Part shown: one piece after another, positions 1 to 11,640 of the stretch | How positions within the stretch are numbered: the first letter of the stretch is position 1 | Layout of the letters: every line of letters starts with the position of its first letter | Source: Sesamum alatum | Lineage: Eukaryota > Streptophyta > Magnoliopsida > Lamiales > Pedaliaceae | Assembly (NCBI GenBank): GCA_034509735.1 | Contig: JACGWO010000012.1 | Location: 6,818,367-6,882,366, forward strand | Direction: 5' to 3' | DNA: 64,000 nt | Program-made: the position numbers and the translations under genes | The notes under the pieces: model-generated | What the model was told of the DNA's origin: nothing | Databases searched by the model: none | The model's input: only the letters and a program-made list of their open reading frames with translations

Positions 1-335
1 AGGAGAGTCCACGCATCTAGCTCCTCAGAATCGTTTGTTGGTCGAATAGATCTACCATCAATAAAACTAAGCTTCTTCCGAGCTCCTAGAGCAAATGTTA
101 TCACCCTACTCGAAACCATATATTGTCGTTTGTTAGAGATGACGGAATCAGAGGCAATCCTCCAATCTCAACAACCTGAGAATTCTCTACCTCTGGCCGA
201 GATCTATTGCTCGAGGAATTTTTCATCGAAGCCTTCGACTGGTTTGCTGCCATCAACATATCAAACCTTCAATAATCGAGATCGTATTGAGTGCGCGCAA
301 TATCCAGAGACCTTCAAAAGAAGGCTCTGATACCA
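1..335 (-). mobile_element. 5' end of a copia element (gag start and PBS), partial
   Basis: Read on the minus strand, positions 119 to 1 encode a stretch resembling the start of copia gag: small hydrophobic residues, then KKLSFIDG, then a conserved W (DAWTL) at the window edge. This matches the usual K-L-x-F-I/V-D-G...W pattern. Upstream the frame is closed by a stop, so it is degenerate. The 12 bases 324-335 are the reverse complement of TGGTATCAGAGC, the initiator-Met tRNA primer-binding site used by many plant copia elements, and they abut a TG at 336 that would be the LTR edge. The body of the element lies outside the window to the left. Confidence 0.7.
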
Positions 336-640
336 TGATAAAAGATGCAAGGATATGAAAGAGGAAATGTATAAGACGTCAATGCTAAAAAACTGGATAA
401 TTCAAAAAGATTTGGTTATATCAAATGAAAGAGACGAAGACCCTTCTTAAATACAATAAATCTTCTGCCATTCGCAACTAACTCTGCTAACCAACTAACC
501 ATCCTAACTTCCTAATGGAATCATCTGACATGTATGACACATGGACCAATGAGATGAATAATAGAATAGTCAGCATTCCACGATAAGCAAAACATGTTTA
601 TATAAATAAAATGCAACTTCTTCAGCTACCCAGCATCAAA
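336..640 (-). repeat. probable 5' LTR of the left-edge copia element
   Basis: The block begins with TG directly beside the primer-binding site at 324-335, so on the minus strand it is the end of a 5' LTR. The far edge is uncertain because no second LTR is in the window; a CA near 636 is a plausible end. Nothing coding is seen. Confidence 0.4.
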
Positions 641-716
641 TAACTCATCTTCTTCAGGAGAGTCGTGGTAATGAAGCTGACCCAAGAATTGTGTGCATGT
701 GTGCCCAATAATTCCA

Positions 717-941
717 CCAAATACTAATTAATCACGATTACATAAGAGTTATTAACCGTTGTTTTTGCAAGTGAGGCCAAAATATTTGCTACAGCTAAAA
801 ATCGTGGCAAATATCTTGGTCATAAATAAAATCGTAGTGAATTTTGATTGATCGTGGTAAGACTTAAATTTTCGCATCGATTTTATTTGATCATGGTAGA
901 TAGTATTAATTTATTATGATTTTTAAGTCATAGTGATATAT
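717..941. mobile_element. left part of a DNA-transposon remnant, split by a copia insertion
   Basis: This stretch has repeated short motifs of the type 'aatcgtgg...', 'atcgtagtg' and 'gatcatggtag', as in the sub-terminal arrays of CACTA-like elements. Similar motif-rich blocks occur at about 35600-35760 and 57430-57780. The element resumes at 7981 after the copia insertion and ends near 8015 with a tract whose reverse complement begins CACTAGAAAAAAAA, resembling a CACTA terminal repeat. The left terminus is not clear. Confidence 0.35.
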
Positions 942-2153
942 TGTTGTAATTGGCATTTTAATTGCTAATTTGTAACGACAATGTAGTCTAAAATATGGAT
1001 ACAATTACAAGATTAATCCATAGATTAGATTGAGAGAGAAATAGAGAAATTCACTTGTCCCAAATTGGAATATAATGAAAAAGTGTGGAGCATTTGATAA
1101 GTATATAAGGTGTATATGGGGGTGAGTGTTTTTACACTCAAGTTTATCCCACATTGAAAGTTTATGGATTCATAAACCCCTTGTATTAAGTTCAATGTTC
1201 AAATTATGTTTGAAGTGTTATGAAGACCAGAGTGAACTAGGGGTTTCCCCACATGTGCGCCGCTGCTGCCCGCCCCGACCTAGCCCGGCTCCGGGTCTGG
1301 CCACGGGCGGGCGTTAGGGCGACTATCTCAGTCTCAATCTCAGTATATATCTTTTTGAGCAAAAACCATTTGATTTTATCGATTTAAAAACAGAAAATAG
1401 CTTTCAAAATTGGGTTTTAACGCCTTTAAATGAGGTTTTTAAAACCTGAATATTGCTGACATTTAAGTTAGGTTTTAATCCTGAAAAACAACTGATTTTG
1501 GTTTTAAAATTTAGGCCATTTTTGACTGAGTTTCAAAGCAAATTTACTTTGTTTCAATTCTAGTTTAATGGCTTGTTATGGGTTTAAATGCTGCAATTGA
1601 TTGGCAACTTAGTTGCTGCTGCATTTGCAGCCTATATAAGGTTGAATATATTCACACTTCTGTATAACTATCTGATACAAGAAATCAGAAATATTCCTCT
1701 CCATTTGCTCTCTCTCCCTAGGATGGATTTTCTCTCTAGAAATCCCAGTCCTTGCTCCAAAAATCCGAGCTTTAAAGCTCAAGTTTTTCAAAGACTTCTG
1801 AGTGTTTGTTCGAGGTTTTCTTCGGTACAAGTGCAGTACTAAAAGAACGGGAATCGTCTTATCCTTGAAAAAGTTACGTAGTACCCAGTGCACAATCAAA
1901 CGGGGCGTATAATTTTCTTCAAGACAAGTAGATATAATCTGCGTTTCGATTTGGTACTTGGACCAAGAATTGTTACAATACTATTCTCGTTGTAAGTCTT
2001 TTTTTTCTATCGTTCCGTATACAACATATCTACTTGTTTATCTTGTTTGTTCCAACATGTTTGATTTGCCGTCTTTGATTTCAAACTATTTATAAAAATC
2101 TGATTGTATTTTTAAAACGATACTACGAGTGTTCTATTACACTTTTTCCAACA
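942..2153 (+). repeat. Copia-1 5' LTR
   Basis: Begins TGTTGTAATTGG and ends in CCAACA. It matches 6758-7980 almost along its full length, with scattered substitutions and small indels. It holds a TATATAAGG promoter-like box near 1632 and a GC-rich patch near 1255-1315. The TSD TATAT lies immediately to its left. Confidence 0.9.
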
Positions 2154-2287
2154 ATCTTGAAGAAAGTATAGGTTTTGAAAAATCATATTTTTGGTTGGAA
2201 CGAAAACAATGGTTTTTGTTGTTGTTTTGTGATTAAAATTCGGATTTTGGGATTTTAAAAATATGTGTTTTTACTTTCTGCTCCTAA

Positions 2288-2980
2288 TTGTTCAAATGGT
2301 CGAAGCAATTTTTCTCGGTATTCCTATCGCCTAAATGTCGACTTGTCTGCAATGTTGGACAAGTTTTCGGGCCAATTTTCAAACGTTGGCAACAACGAAT
2401 AAAAATATGGTTGACGATGAAGGGACTTTTGTCTGTGATTCAGGTGACTAGACCTGAACAACTAAGACTGATCCCAAAACTACTGAGATTGTGCTATGGA
2501 TTGAGCTGAATCAAATAGGTCGAGGAGCTATTTTGTCAGCAATATCAAATACGTTTTTTGATGACTATTATTTCGACTTTTACACTGCAAAATCACTATG
2601 GGATGAGTTGGGCAGAATATAACATTGAAGAGCAAGGGCTCAAAAAGTATTATGTCTCCAAGTTCATGAGGTATCAGATGGTCGAGGAAAGGTCTATAAC
2701 TGAACAGACGCATGAGATTATTAATTTTGAGCATGCTTTGTCTGATGCTGAGATGAAGCTTCTCGGGACGTTTCTGGTCATGGCCATAGTGGACAAATTT
2801 GCTAAGTTTTGGGAAAGTTTTGGCATGACACTCAAGCATCAGAAAGGGAGAATATCTCTGGATGATCTTATGGTCACAATCAATATTGAGGAAGAGCACA
2901 TGAATCAAACCCATAAGATGCCTGTTGAGCATCAACCAAGGTCCAATCTAATAATCGGGGAAAAAGAAAGTGAATAATGT
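2288..2980 (+). pseudogene. Copia-1 gag (frameshifted)
   Basis: Two frames carry copia gag sequence. 2288-2509 contains FKRWQQRIKIWLTMKGL and VIQVTRPEQ, the N-terminal part of the family. 2558-2977 contains the UBN2-like middle (LSDAEMKLLGTFLVMAIVDK, then KHQKGRISLDDLMVTINIEEEH). The change of frame between them shows a frameshift. Gag would form the particle shell around the RNA. It cannot be made as one protein from this copy. Confidence 0.85.
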
Positions 2981-3045
2981 GAACCTGGACTAAAAAACCA
3001 TCAATAAAGGCAAGACCGTAAAAAATAAGAAACTAAAAGCAAGTA

Positions 3046-3115
3046 AACCCTGCTGAAACTATGGGCAGGTGGGACACTGGGCCAGGGATTGTCCTAAGAA
3101 GAAGGCCAAGACTGG
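3046..3115 (+). pseudogene. Copia-1 zinc knuckle, degenerate
   Basis: Translation in one frame gives C-stop-N-Y-G-Q-V-G-H-W-A-R-D-C-P-K-K-K. This is the CX2CX4HX4C nucleic-acid-binding knuckle of gag with the second cysteine replaced by tyrosine and a stop after the first cysteine. Confidence 0.7.
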
Positions 3116-3224
3116 GCAAGCAGCTGTCAATATAGTTGTGGGAGGTTGTGGCGATGCTAGCACCTCAGGAGAAATTCAAGGGTATGTTTTTGTACAATCC
3201 GAACTCCTTACTATTTACGAACCT

Positions 3225-3521
3225 TTTGATTAGTTGATTGACACTAGAGCAAATGTGCATGTTTGTGCTGATAAATCAGTTTTTGTGTCTTATCAGGCCA
3301 TCAATGGAAGGACAGTAAGTATGGGGAACTCCAGTACAGCTGAAGTACTTGGGATAGGAAGCGTGGACTTGAAGTTTCCTTCAGGCCGCATCCTGTCTTT
3401 GGAAAGAGTTCACCATGTACCTAGTGTTATGATAAACATAATTAGTAACTCTGTAATAGTTAGTGAGGGTTGTGAGCTATCTTTTAAGTTTAATTTTGCA
3501 ATTTGGTGTTTTTGTTGGTAA
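3225..3521 (+). pseudogene. Copia-1 retropepsin-like protease
   Basis: The reading frame gives LIDTRANVHVCAD followed by VHHVPSVMINIIS, the two landmarks of the copia aspartic protease. The active-site triad DTG is DTR here: the glycine codon is now AGA. A stop (TAG) sits where a tryptophan normally precedes LIDTG. Both are G-to-A type changes. The protease would be inactive. Confidence 0.85.
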
Positions 3522-3579
3522 AGGTTATCTTTCTGATGGTTTGTTTAAAGTTCAAGTTGAATGCCATAAAATTGTTGTT

Positions 3580-4320
3580 TCTAATTCTATTGTTTTGAAT
3601 GTTGAATCTAATTCTCTATGACATAGTAGATTAGGTCATTTAAATTTGGGTTCAATCAAACGTATGATGAATCTTGATTAACACCTAGTCATTAAACTGA
3701 ACGAGGTGACAAATGCCAAATCTTGTAGAAGCTAAACAAGATAGGAAACCCTATCAATCAGTTGGAAGGGATCCGGAAACACTTGATTTAGTTCAAACTG
3801 GTATTTGTGAGTTCAATGAGATTTTGACTAGGGACCATAAGCGATATTTTATCACCTTTATAGATGATTACAGTAGATATTGTTATGTGTTTCTCATTCG
3901 TAATAAAGATGAAGCCTTAGATAAATTTATTTTATTTAAAAACAAAGCAGAAACCCAAACTGGTAAGATACTTAAACGATTAAGGTCTGACAGAGGGGGA
4001 GAATATGAGTTTAGTGCATTTTGTGAATACTTCCAAAGTTGTGGCTTAATTCATGAAGAGACTCCTCCAGATTAGTCTTTGTCTAATGGAATAGCTGAAT
4101 AAAAGAATAGAACTTTCAAAGACATGATTAACAGTCTGTTATTAAACTCTGGTTACCTAAGTATTTATTTGGAGATGCTTTGAATATGGCTTGCAATATT
4201 CTGAATAGAGTCCCTCTGAAACACAATATAAGTACTGCTTTTGAATTATGGAAAGATAGGAAATCGAATCTCAGATACTTTCGAGGGTGGGGGTGCCTAG
4301 CAAAGGTACAGGTCCTTTAA
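3580..4320 (+). pseudogene. Copia-1 GAG-pre-integrase and integrase
   Basis: A pre-integrase SRLGHLNL motif near 3627 is followed by the integrase core (YFITFIDDYSRY, then LRSDRGGEY). The position of the first catalytic Asp, normally in a T/S-D-I/L-C-E-F context, reads TGICEFN here, so Asp is replaced by Gly. The second Asp (SDRGGEY) and the Glu (NGIAE) survive, but stops at 4073 and after the Glu break the frame. Confidence 0.85.
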
Positions 4321-4639
4321 CACAAGAGAAAGAAGTTGGGTCCTAAGACTGTTGATGTTGTGTTCTTGGGCAATGGGGAGACAAGTTATGCCTTGAGATT
4401 TTTGGTTATTAAATCAGAAATTCCAGGTATTGAGGTTAATACAATAGCCAAATTTCATGATGCTATGTTCTTGGAAGACGTATTTCCTATGAAAATTGGA
4501 ATACCTCAAAGTGTTTCACTTGATGATTCACTTGCCTCCACTTCTATTCATGAACATGTGGAAAAGATGACAAATGTGGGGGTTAATCCTAGTAGTATTA
4601 GTCCGACTCATGAAGAGTCTGATGGACCTAGACGGAGTA

Positions 4640-5720
4640 AGAGAGCTAGGATTGTCAAGGATTTTGGGAGTGACTTTGTCACTTACAACATGGAGGACGA
4701 TCCGATAACCTTCAAAGATGCTATGGCTTCTTATGAAGTCAAGCATTGGAAGGAAGCTTTCAAAAGTGATATGGACTCCATTGTTTCTAAAGGGACATGG
4801 GTGTTGGTCGATCTCCCTCCGGGGTGTACTATAATTGGGTGTAAGTGGATCTGTACGAAGAAACTGTAACCTAATGGGACCATCGATAAGTTTAAGGCCA
4901 AATTGGTGGCTAAGGGCTTTAAACAAAAAGAGGAAGTAGACTATTTCAATACCTATTCTCCGGTTGCTCGGTTGACTACAATATGGGTGCTTATAGCACT
5001 TGCTTTGGTGTATAGTCTTCCGGTTCACCAGATGGATGTGAAAATAGCCTTATTGTATAGTGAACTTGATGAAGAAATATACATGGATCAGCCTGAGGGA
5101 TTTGTGGCTCATGGTACCGAGCACAAAATTTTGTAAACTTGTTAAGTCTCTTTATGGACTTAAACAAGCCTTCAAATAGTGGCATGAAAAGTTTGATAAA
5201 ACTATTCTTGCGTTTGGCTTCATCGTGAATGAGAATGACAAATGCATTTATTGTAAGGTTAAAGGGGATAAGATTATCATTTTATGCTTGTATATACATA
5301 CATGACATTCTTTGAATAGGGTCATGTTTAGATATCATTACCGAAACAAAGTCATTTTTTGAAAAATAAGTTTGAAACGAAGGATATGGGTGAGGCTAGT
5401 GTAATTCTTGGCATCAAGTTAATTCGTTCAACTGATGGGATAGCTATTTCGATCTCACTATGTTGAGAAGATAAATGAGAAATTTGGCTATCATAACAGT
5501 AAAATTGCTAAGACACCATATGATCCTTCTGTGGATTTATTATAAAATGAAAGTGGTGTCACAACTAAGGCATTCCCAAATTATTGGGAGTTTGCAGTTT
5601 TTGGCAAATGGCACGAGACCAGATATTTCTTTTTATGTCTCAAAGATACACTAGTTGTCCAGATAGAACCCATTAAGGAGCTTTGGATAGGTACTAAGGT
5701 ACCTTAAGGGCACGGTGTCA
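4640..5720 (+). pseudogene. Copia-1 reverse transcriptase
   Basis: Copia RT landmarks are present in order: HWKEAFKSDMDSI and TWVLVDLP (4336-4869 frame), then LVAKGFKQKEEVDYFNTYSPVAR and VHQMDVKIALLYSELDEEIYM (4903-5136), then KSLYGLKQAF. The catalytic YVDD region, expected near 5290, has decayed to a non-matching sequence. Several stops and frameshifts separate the pieces. The enzyme would have copied element RNA into DNA. Confidence 0.87.
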
Positions 5721-5739
5721 CTGGCCATTCATTATGGCA

Positions 5740-6215
5740 GATTCCCTGTTGTTTTGGAGGGATATAGTGATGCTAGCTCGATAGCCAAAAACTCTGGTAC
5801 TAATGGGTGTTCAGGATATGTATTTACCTTAGGTGGGAGCAGTCTCCTGGAAGACTGCAAAACAGACTTTGATAACCCGGTCTACTTTTGAAGTCGAGTT
5901 ATGTGCGTTGGATGCGATGAGTACTAAGGCAGAATGGTTGTATGGGTTGTTATTACAACTTACCATTGTAAGTCAGCCTCTTCCACCTATTGTTGTAAAT
6001 TGTGATAGTCAAACCATAATTACAAAGATTCAGAGTCGTAAATACAATAAAAAGACACATCCAAGTTAGACTTAAAGCTATAAGGGGATTAGTGTCGGAC
6101 AAAGTTATAGGTATTGACTTTGTGGGAACAAAGGACAATGTGGCTAATCCTTTGACGAAAGGATTAGATCTGTCACAAGTACAGAAATTTAGATTGGGGA
6201 TGGGACTGAAAGCCC
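5740..6215 (+). pseudogene. Copia-1 RNase H
   Basis: The 5833-6069 frame contains AVSWKTAKQTLITRSTFEVEL and VNCDSQTIITKI, the copia RNase H core. The upstream SDAS motif (near 5767) lies in another frame. The usual VDIGTKGL-like tail region is seen around 6110-6170 (FVGTKDNVANPLTKGL). Broken by frameshifts. Confidence 0.82.
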
Positions 6216-6757
6216 ATCAGTGATATATCTATGATAGCAACACAACCTTCCAAGTGGAGATCCAAGAAAGAAGGTTCAATGTGGTATTAACAAGTCGTAG
6301 GGTATGTCAGAGCACCAATGTAGATTGATATTTTGTATCTGGAGTCTGTCCCCTGTAATTCTAGAAGGTGTTGTTATTGCAAGTATAGTAAGAGTTTATC
6401 TCTGAATGGGGTCAAGTCATTTAGACGAGATACTAGCAGTGCATCTCTGAATACGCCCAACTAAGTGAATGCAGTTGTTTGGATGCAACTAAGGAATGGA
6501 GTTATTCCTGAAAACATTCATGAATAGGGATCAGGACACATGTCCTAAAGTGTCAACCCTAAATATCAATACAAAGTCGGTGGCTTGTTGTTACTAACAA
6601 ACGTTGTCACAATCACGGGCACAAATTCAAGGCTTAGTTCCATTTAACCCGGTGATAGCTGACATTGGATAACTTAGAAAGTGGTTCAAACCGGAAGGTA
6701 CCATTGCTGAAAGCAAGACACAGAAGCTTGAGTTCAAATCTATAGATTTGTGGGGGG

Positions 6758-7980
6758 TAATTTTAATTGGTATTTTAATTCCTAATTTGTAACAACAACA
6801 TAGTCTAAAATATGGATGCAATTACAAGATTAATCAATAGATTAGACTGAGAGAAATAGAGAAATTTCATTTGTCCTACATAGGAATATGTGGGAAAGTG
6901 TGGAGCATTTGATAAGTATATAAGGTGTATGTGGGGATGAGTGTGTTTACACTCAAGTTTATCCCACATTGGAAGTTTATGGAATTCATAAACTCCTTAT
7001 ATTAAGTTCAATGTTCAAGTTGTGTTTGAAGTGTTATAGAGACTAGAGTGAACCTGGGGCTGCCCCCACATACGCGCTGCCGCCGCGCGCCACCCGTCCC
7101 AACCCGGCCGGCTCCGGCTCTGGCTCCGGCCACGAGTGCGGGCATGGCCGTTAGGGCAAATGTCTCAGTCTTAATCTCAGTATATATCTTTTTGTAACAA
7201 AAACCATTTGATTTTTTGGATTTAAAAACAGAAAATAGGTTTCAAAATTGGGTTTTGATGTCTTTAAATCATGTTTTTAAAACCTGAATATAGCTGACAT
7301 TTAAGTCAGGTTTTAAACCTGAAAAACAGTTGATTTTGGTTTTAAAATTCAAACCTTTTTTGACTGATTTTCAAAGCAAATTGTTTCAATTCTGGTTTAA
7401 TATATGGCTTGTTATGGGTTTAAATGCTGCAATTGATTGGCAGCTTAATTGCTACTGCATTTGGAGCCTATATAAGGCTGAATACCTTCACATTTTTGTA
7501 TAACTATTTGATACAAGAAATAAAAAATATTTCTCTCTATTTGCTCTCTCTTTCTCACTAGAAATCCCAGTCCTTGCTCCAAAAATCTGAGCTTTAAAGC
7601 TCAAGTTTTTCAAAGGCTTCTGATTGTTTATTCAAGGTGTTCTTCGATACAAGTGTAGTACTGAAAGAACGGGAACCGTCTTATCCTGAAAGAAGTTACG
7701 TAGTACCCGGTGTACAATCGGACGGGGCGTATAATTTCTTTAAAGCAAGCAGATATAATCTGTGATTCGGTTTGATAAATTTACTTAGACCGAGAATTGT
7801 TACGATGCAATTCTCCTTACAAGTCTTTTTTTTTTTGTCGTTCCGTATACAACATATCTAACTGTTTATCTTATTCGTTCCAATGTAACGCTTTGTCGTC
7901 TTTGAGTTCAAATTATTTATAAAAATCTGATTGTATTTTTAAAATGATAGTACAATTGTTCTGTTATACTTTTTTCAACA
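6758..7980 (+). repeat. Copia-1 3' LTR
   Basis: Second copy of the 1.2-kb LTR, preceded by a GGGGGG polypurine tract and ending TTTCAACA, directly followed by TATAT, the duplicate of the target site at 937-941. Divergence from the 5' LTR is visible throughout, including the GC-rich patch near 7060-7150. Confidence 0.9.
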
Positions 7981-8330
7981 TATATAATATAGAGAATAAA
8001 TTATTTTTTTTTCTAGTGGTAGAGCACGTGCGTTTTTGTGGATTTGACGTTGTGGAGTTGGTCTAGTAACTCTAGTTTGGGCAAGATTTGTGAATAATTC
8101 TTGTACATTGCAAAAAATTGTAATTAATTATTTCTGGCAATTGTGATAATCAGAGTTTAAGACGGCGTATTTCCAATAAAACGAACTACACCGCGAGATA
8201 AAAAAAAATGCATGTATCTTGATGCCATCATTGGATTCCAGATATCATTTCCCAACAATTAAAAGACAAATCTCCACAACTCATCTTATCATCCTATGAC
8301 TCTTGTTTTTAACATATATATATATAACAA
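7981..8330. other. right part of the split DNA transposon and unassigned flank
   Basis: Positions 7986-8015 are AT-rich and end in a tract whose reverse complement starts CACTAGAAAAAAAA, the likely terminal repeat of the element split by Copia-1. From 8016 to 8330 I see no gene. A short match between 8080-8170 and 30245-30335 (AAGATTTGTGA..., TCTTGTACA, ATTTCTGG) hints at a shared dispersed repeat. Confidence 0.35.
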
Positions 8331-9931
8331 ATATGTGGTTTTAGTGGCTCATTATTTGGGACAATTTCAGAATTGACCTGCAAAAATATAATTAAGTGCG
8401 CTATTGTTATTAAACAGCCTTTATGGACTTTAATCCAATTTTTGGTGGCACATATTTAGAGGCTCAACTCAAAAGAGCCTATAAAAGAAATTTTTTTTAG
8501 CTCAATTTATTTTTTCAAGTAATAATGAATAACAAAAAGCAATAACAACACAAAAGAAATGAAAGATCTCTCTGTCTAAAGATCTCACACCAAAACACAC
8601 GTTTCATACCACAACACTTTTTTTTTTCTTCTCAACTAAAACCATTAATTTTTCAGCTAAATTTTCACTTCTTTTCGTTCAATCTTTCTATCCCACAATA
8701 GCTCCATCTTCCACAATTTGGTTTCTTTGTGCTGGTATGGTGCTCGGCAATTTGAGTTGGATCTCTCACAATCTGAATTGGGGCATTTTACTCGCTATTC
8801 AGACTCCGGGATTTTTCTCTAGCTAGAACAAGTAAATTCAGGTAATTTGCTAGACATTATTTGATGATTTTTGTTACAAAATTTAAAATGTGAAGTTCCT
8901 TTTTGCATATTGATTTCTCATAAAACTTTGCTTTTTAGGGAATGTTTTAGTTGGCTTATTTTTGTTGTAAATAGAATTTTTTCGTTGTCTACCTTTTGCA
9001 TTTTCGAAATTGTCAATGGTTTTATGTTTTGTGTAATATTATTTACCTCAAGAACCAGGTTCTTAGTTCTTGCTTATTTGTTGATGTTACTGGTGTAAGG
9101 TGTGTTATCCTCTCAAATTAATTGGTAGCAGAACAAATGGTTTTATTTTGAGATAAGAGTTTTGTTGCTTGCACTTAGCAGTAGTTCGTTGTTTTCTCCT
9201 GGCATCTTGTTGCTTTGATTATTATTAAAGGGTATTACAGTTAGAATTCTCAATGATTGTTGTCCACTAACTCTCTGCATGAAGCACAAGAGGTTGAATT
9301 TGCTTTTAAATGTAACTTGCTATCAATTTAGGAATGATTTCACTATTGGAACAATAGAATTAATTTACAAATGAATTTCATGGTTACAATTTTATCGTTT
9401 TCTCTAAAAAATGGGAGAATATTTGAGGGCTAGACTGGGGAATGTGTTATAGGTACTGCGACTCTCAGTCTTATGTTGTTCTTCAGGGTGTTGGTGATTG
9501 ATTGTCCTCATATCGTACTTCTGGAATGAGATTTATCCAAATTTATCTTTGCGAGGTTTTGTGTACTAGGTTCTGGATTAATTAAGAAGAAGGGCTTTAA
9601 AGGATCAGTTGCTGAGGCTGGATCTTCTGCCGAGGTATGATGTTACTTTTGACATGCCATGTGAATCTCTTGATATTAGATCATCTGTAGTTCGATTTTC
9701 TTAGTTGTCCCTCATCCTTGTATTACAGTTTTATCTGGAGTCCATAGTTTAGTTTTATGCTTTTTGAAGAGATTGCGGGGCAAAGATGATGATAAATCCT
9801 CTTATTGTGAAGAAATACTGCATCACTTGACCACCCTAGTTTATGTGACTTGTTTCCTTCTCTACAGTCATAAATGCAGGAGTTGATGGTTGTTGCACGG
9901 GCCTTGCCCTAAGGTTCCCAGGTACTTTCAT

Positions 9932-9956
9932 CTCCATCTCTCTCTCTCTCTCTTTC

Positions 9957-9985
<29 letters not shown>
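9932..9985. repeat. (TC)n/(TA)n microsatellite
   Basis: A pure TC run changes into a TA run with one GT interruption. Simple-sequence repeat inside the CACTA remnant. Confidence 0.9.
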
Positions 9986-9987
<2 letters not shown>

Positions 9988-10159
9988 TCCCTTCCTCACA
10001 GTGCCAAACAACTTATATTGCAATTTTTGCACCCATACATAAGTACTTTCATACTCCTCAAAAGCTTCAAAGTTTCTACTACAAGATAGATATTTAATAA
10101 ACCTCATGTTCTAATGATAGCTTGCTTTATGTGCTCAAGTCTATTATGAAAAGTGCTGT

Positions 10160-10520
10160 AAATAAATATTTTCTGCCGCTGGAAGTTTCTGTTGTTGAAA
10201 GTCTTCAGCAGCAGAAAATATTTTCTGCTACTGAAAGTTTCTGTTGCTAAACGCTTTCAGCGGTAGAAAATTCTGCTGAGTTTTCAGCAGCAGAAGAAAA
10301 TATTTTCTGCTGCCGAAAACTTCCAGCAACAGAAAATATTTTCTGCTGAGTTTTCAGCAGCAAAACAAAAAATATTTTTTGCTGCTGCTGAGTTTCTAGC
10401 AGCAAAAAATTCCTGTGAGTTTTTAACAGTAGAATTTTCTGCTGCTGAAAGTATTCTGCTGCAAAAAATTCAGCAGCAGAAGGTTTGGTGCTGAAATTTT
10501 TCAGCAGCAGAAAATTATGT
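10160..10520. repeat. palindromic CAGCAGAAAATATTTTCTGCTG array
   Basis: About 360 bp of alternating CAGCAGAAAA and TTTTCTGCTG units. Neighbouring units are often head-to-head, giving palindromes such as CAGCAGAAAATATTTTCTGC, and each arm is re-used with small changes (CAGCAACAG, CAGCGGTAG). It can fold into many alternative hairpins. The position inside a CACTA element suggests transposase-binding or internal palindromic repeats. That role is inferred. Confidence 0.75.
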
Positions 10521-11309
10521 GTGATATTGTTTAGCTTTGTTTGGCTCTCAAGGCCAATAATCTTTCTTTAGTTTTACATTTGGTGCTTATTGTGCTCATT
10601 TTGTGATGTTACATACTTGAATTATTTGGCCCTCCCTATCCCTGTTCAAGCATCATCATATAATATTGGTTTTTCCATCTCTGTCTTTCACTTCAATTAA
10701 TTTTTAAATCAGGTTTAGGTGGAGAAGTGGTGCAATAATTTTCCAAAATGTTTCTATGGCCATCGTTTAGAATGTTTGGATGTGTTAATTGCTAAATTTT
10801 TCATGATGGTTCCATTTCATTATTCCCAATAATTTTGAATTTTCAATCATAGATGAGGTCTACAATAACATATAGCGTAGTTAGTCTAGGACGAAGATGA
10901 GCCTTAGTTTTGCTTATTGAACCAAAGCTTCTTACCTCACCTAACATTTCGTAAACTCATTAAACTGAAGCTATACAAAAAAAAATTTAGCACAACAAAT
11001 TTTTTTTTGTAGGAACTGTGCAAAAATATTTTCTACAGCTGAATTTTCTGCTTTTGCTACTGAAAATTTTTCCTTTTCCATATTAAACGGAATCGATTTT
11101 TTCTTGGTTTATATACTGAAAATTCATATGAGTTCATGGAATATAACCTCGTGTTTTTCTTAGAGGTATTCAGAGAATTAGAGTTTGGGCTAGAATAATT
11201 ATATAAGATGGGATAAGAGTTGGATCCATAAACCAAGGTAAGTTTCCCAATTCTTCTTTTACACTTCCAAATATGTATGTAGTTCTAATGTTTATCTTGT
11301 TAATATGAA

Positions 11310-11640
11310 AATATTAGGGATACATCTGCATATGAGGAAAGTGTATTGCAATTTCTTGATTTTGTATTTTGTAACACTGGGCAGACTGGAAAAGTTTTAG
11401 TTCCAAGCAATGTTAGTTGCTATTGGAGAACACGAAATGAGGTCTATATACGAACATTTAATTTGTTGGGTTTTCTTACAAGTTACACTCATTGGACTTC
11501 ACATGGGGAGGTGTCATCCTCATCATCATTTTTTGTGCCTAGTAATATTAGTAGCTCTTACATGGATGAATTTGATGATATGTATGATATATTTGAGACA
11601 GGTTTTGGTATTCCAAGCTCAGAATGAGAGGTTAATGATG
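11310..11640 (+). pseudogene. CACTA transposase-associated domain, remnant
   Basis: Translation over 11330-11530 gives YEESVLQFLDFVF, then GKVLVPSNVSCYWRTRNEVY, then FLTSYTHWTSHGE. This follows the plant transposase-associated domain (Transpos_assoc) found at the N-terminus of CACTA TNPD-like proteins, including the W-x-x-HGE ending. The cysteines that normally follow GK-I-x-C-P-C are mostly lost. A second frame (11410-11649) carries a better match for YEHLIC, so there is a frameshift. No transposase core (TNP2) is seen downstream. Confidence 0.65.

Larger units (their letters stand above)
942..7980 (+). mobile_element. Copia-1: complete but inactive Ty1/copia retrotransposon
   Basis: A 7.04-kb element with two LTRs of about 1.2 kb (942-2153 and 6758-7980) flanked by the perfect 5-bp target-site duplication TATAT (937-941 and 7981-7985). 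Internal order is gag, zinc knuckle, protease, GAG-pre-integrase, integrase, reverse transcriptase, RNase H, i.e. copia order on the plus strand. A G-rich polypurine tract (TGTGGGGGG, about 6750-6757) precedes the 3' LTR. Every domain carries stops or frameshifts and the LTRs differ at many sites, so it is old and dead. The sequence just after the 5' LTR does not match the initiator-Met primer-binding site seen in the other copia elements here. Confidence 0.93.

Noticed and set aside
1609..1899. 96-codon minus-strand frame in the Copia-1 LTR
   Set aside because: Antisense to an LTR and not maintained in the other LTR copy.
8014..8110. tRNA-like A box (GTGGTAGAGCA) suggesting a SINE or tRNA
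   Set aside because: No convincing B box or cloverleaf follows and no A-tail or duplication is seen. It also overlaps the probable CACTA terminus.
10160..10520. Possible CRISPR-like array
   Set aside because: Repeats are palindromic, variable and lack unique spacers, and the DNA is clearly plant nuclear.
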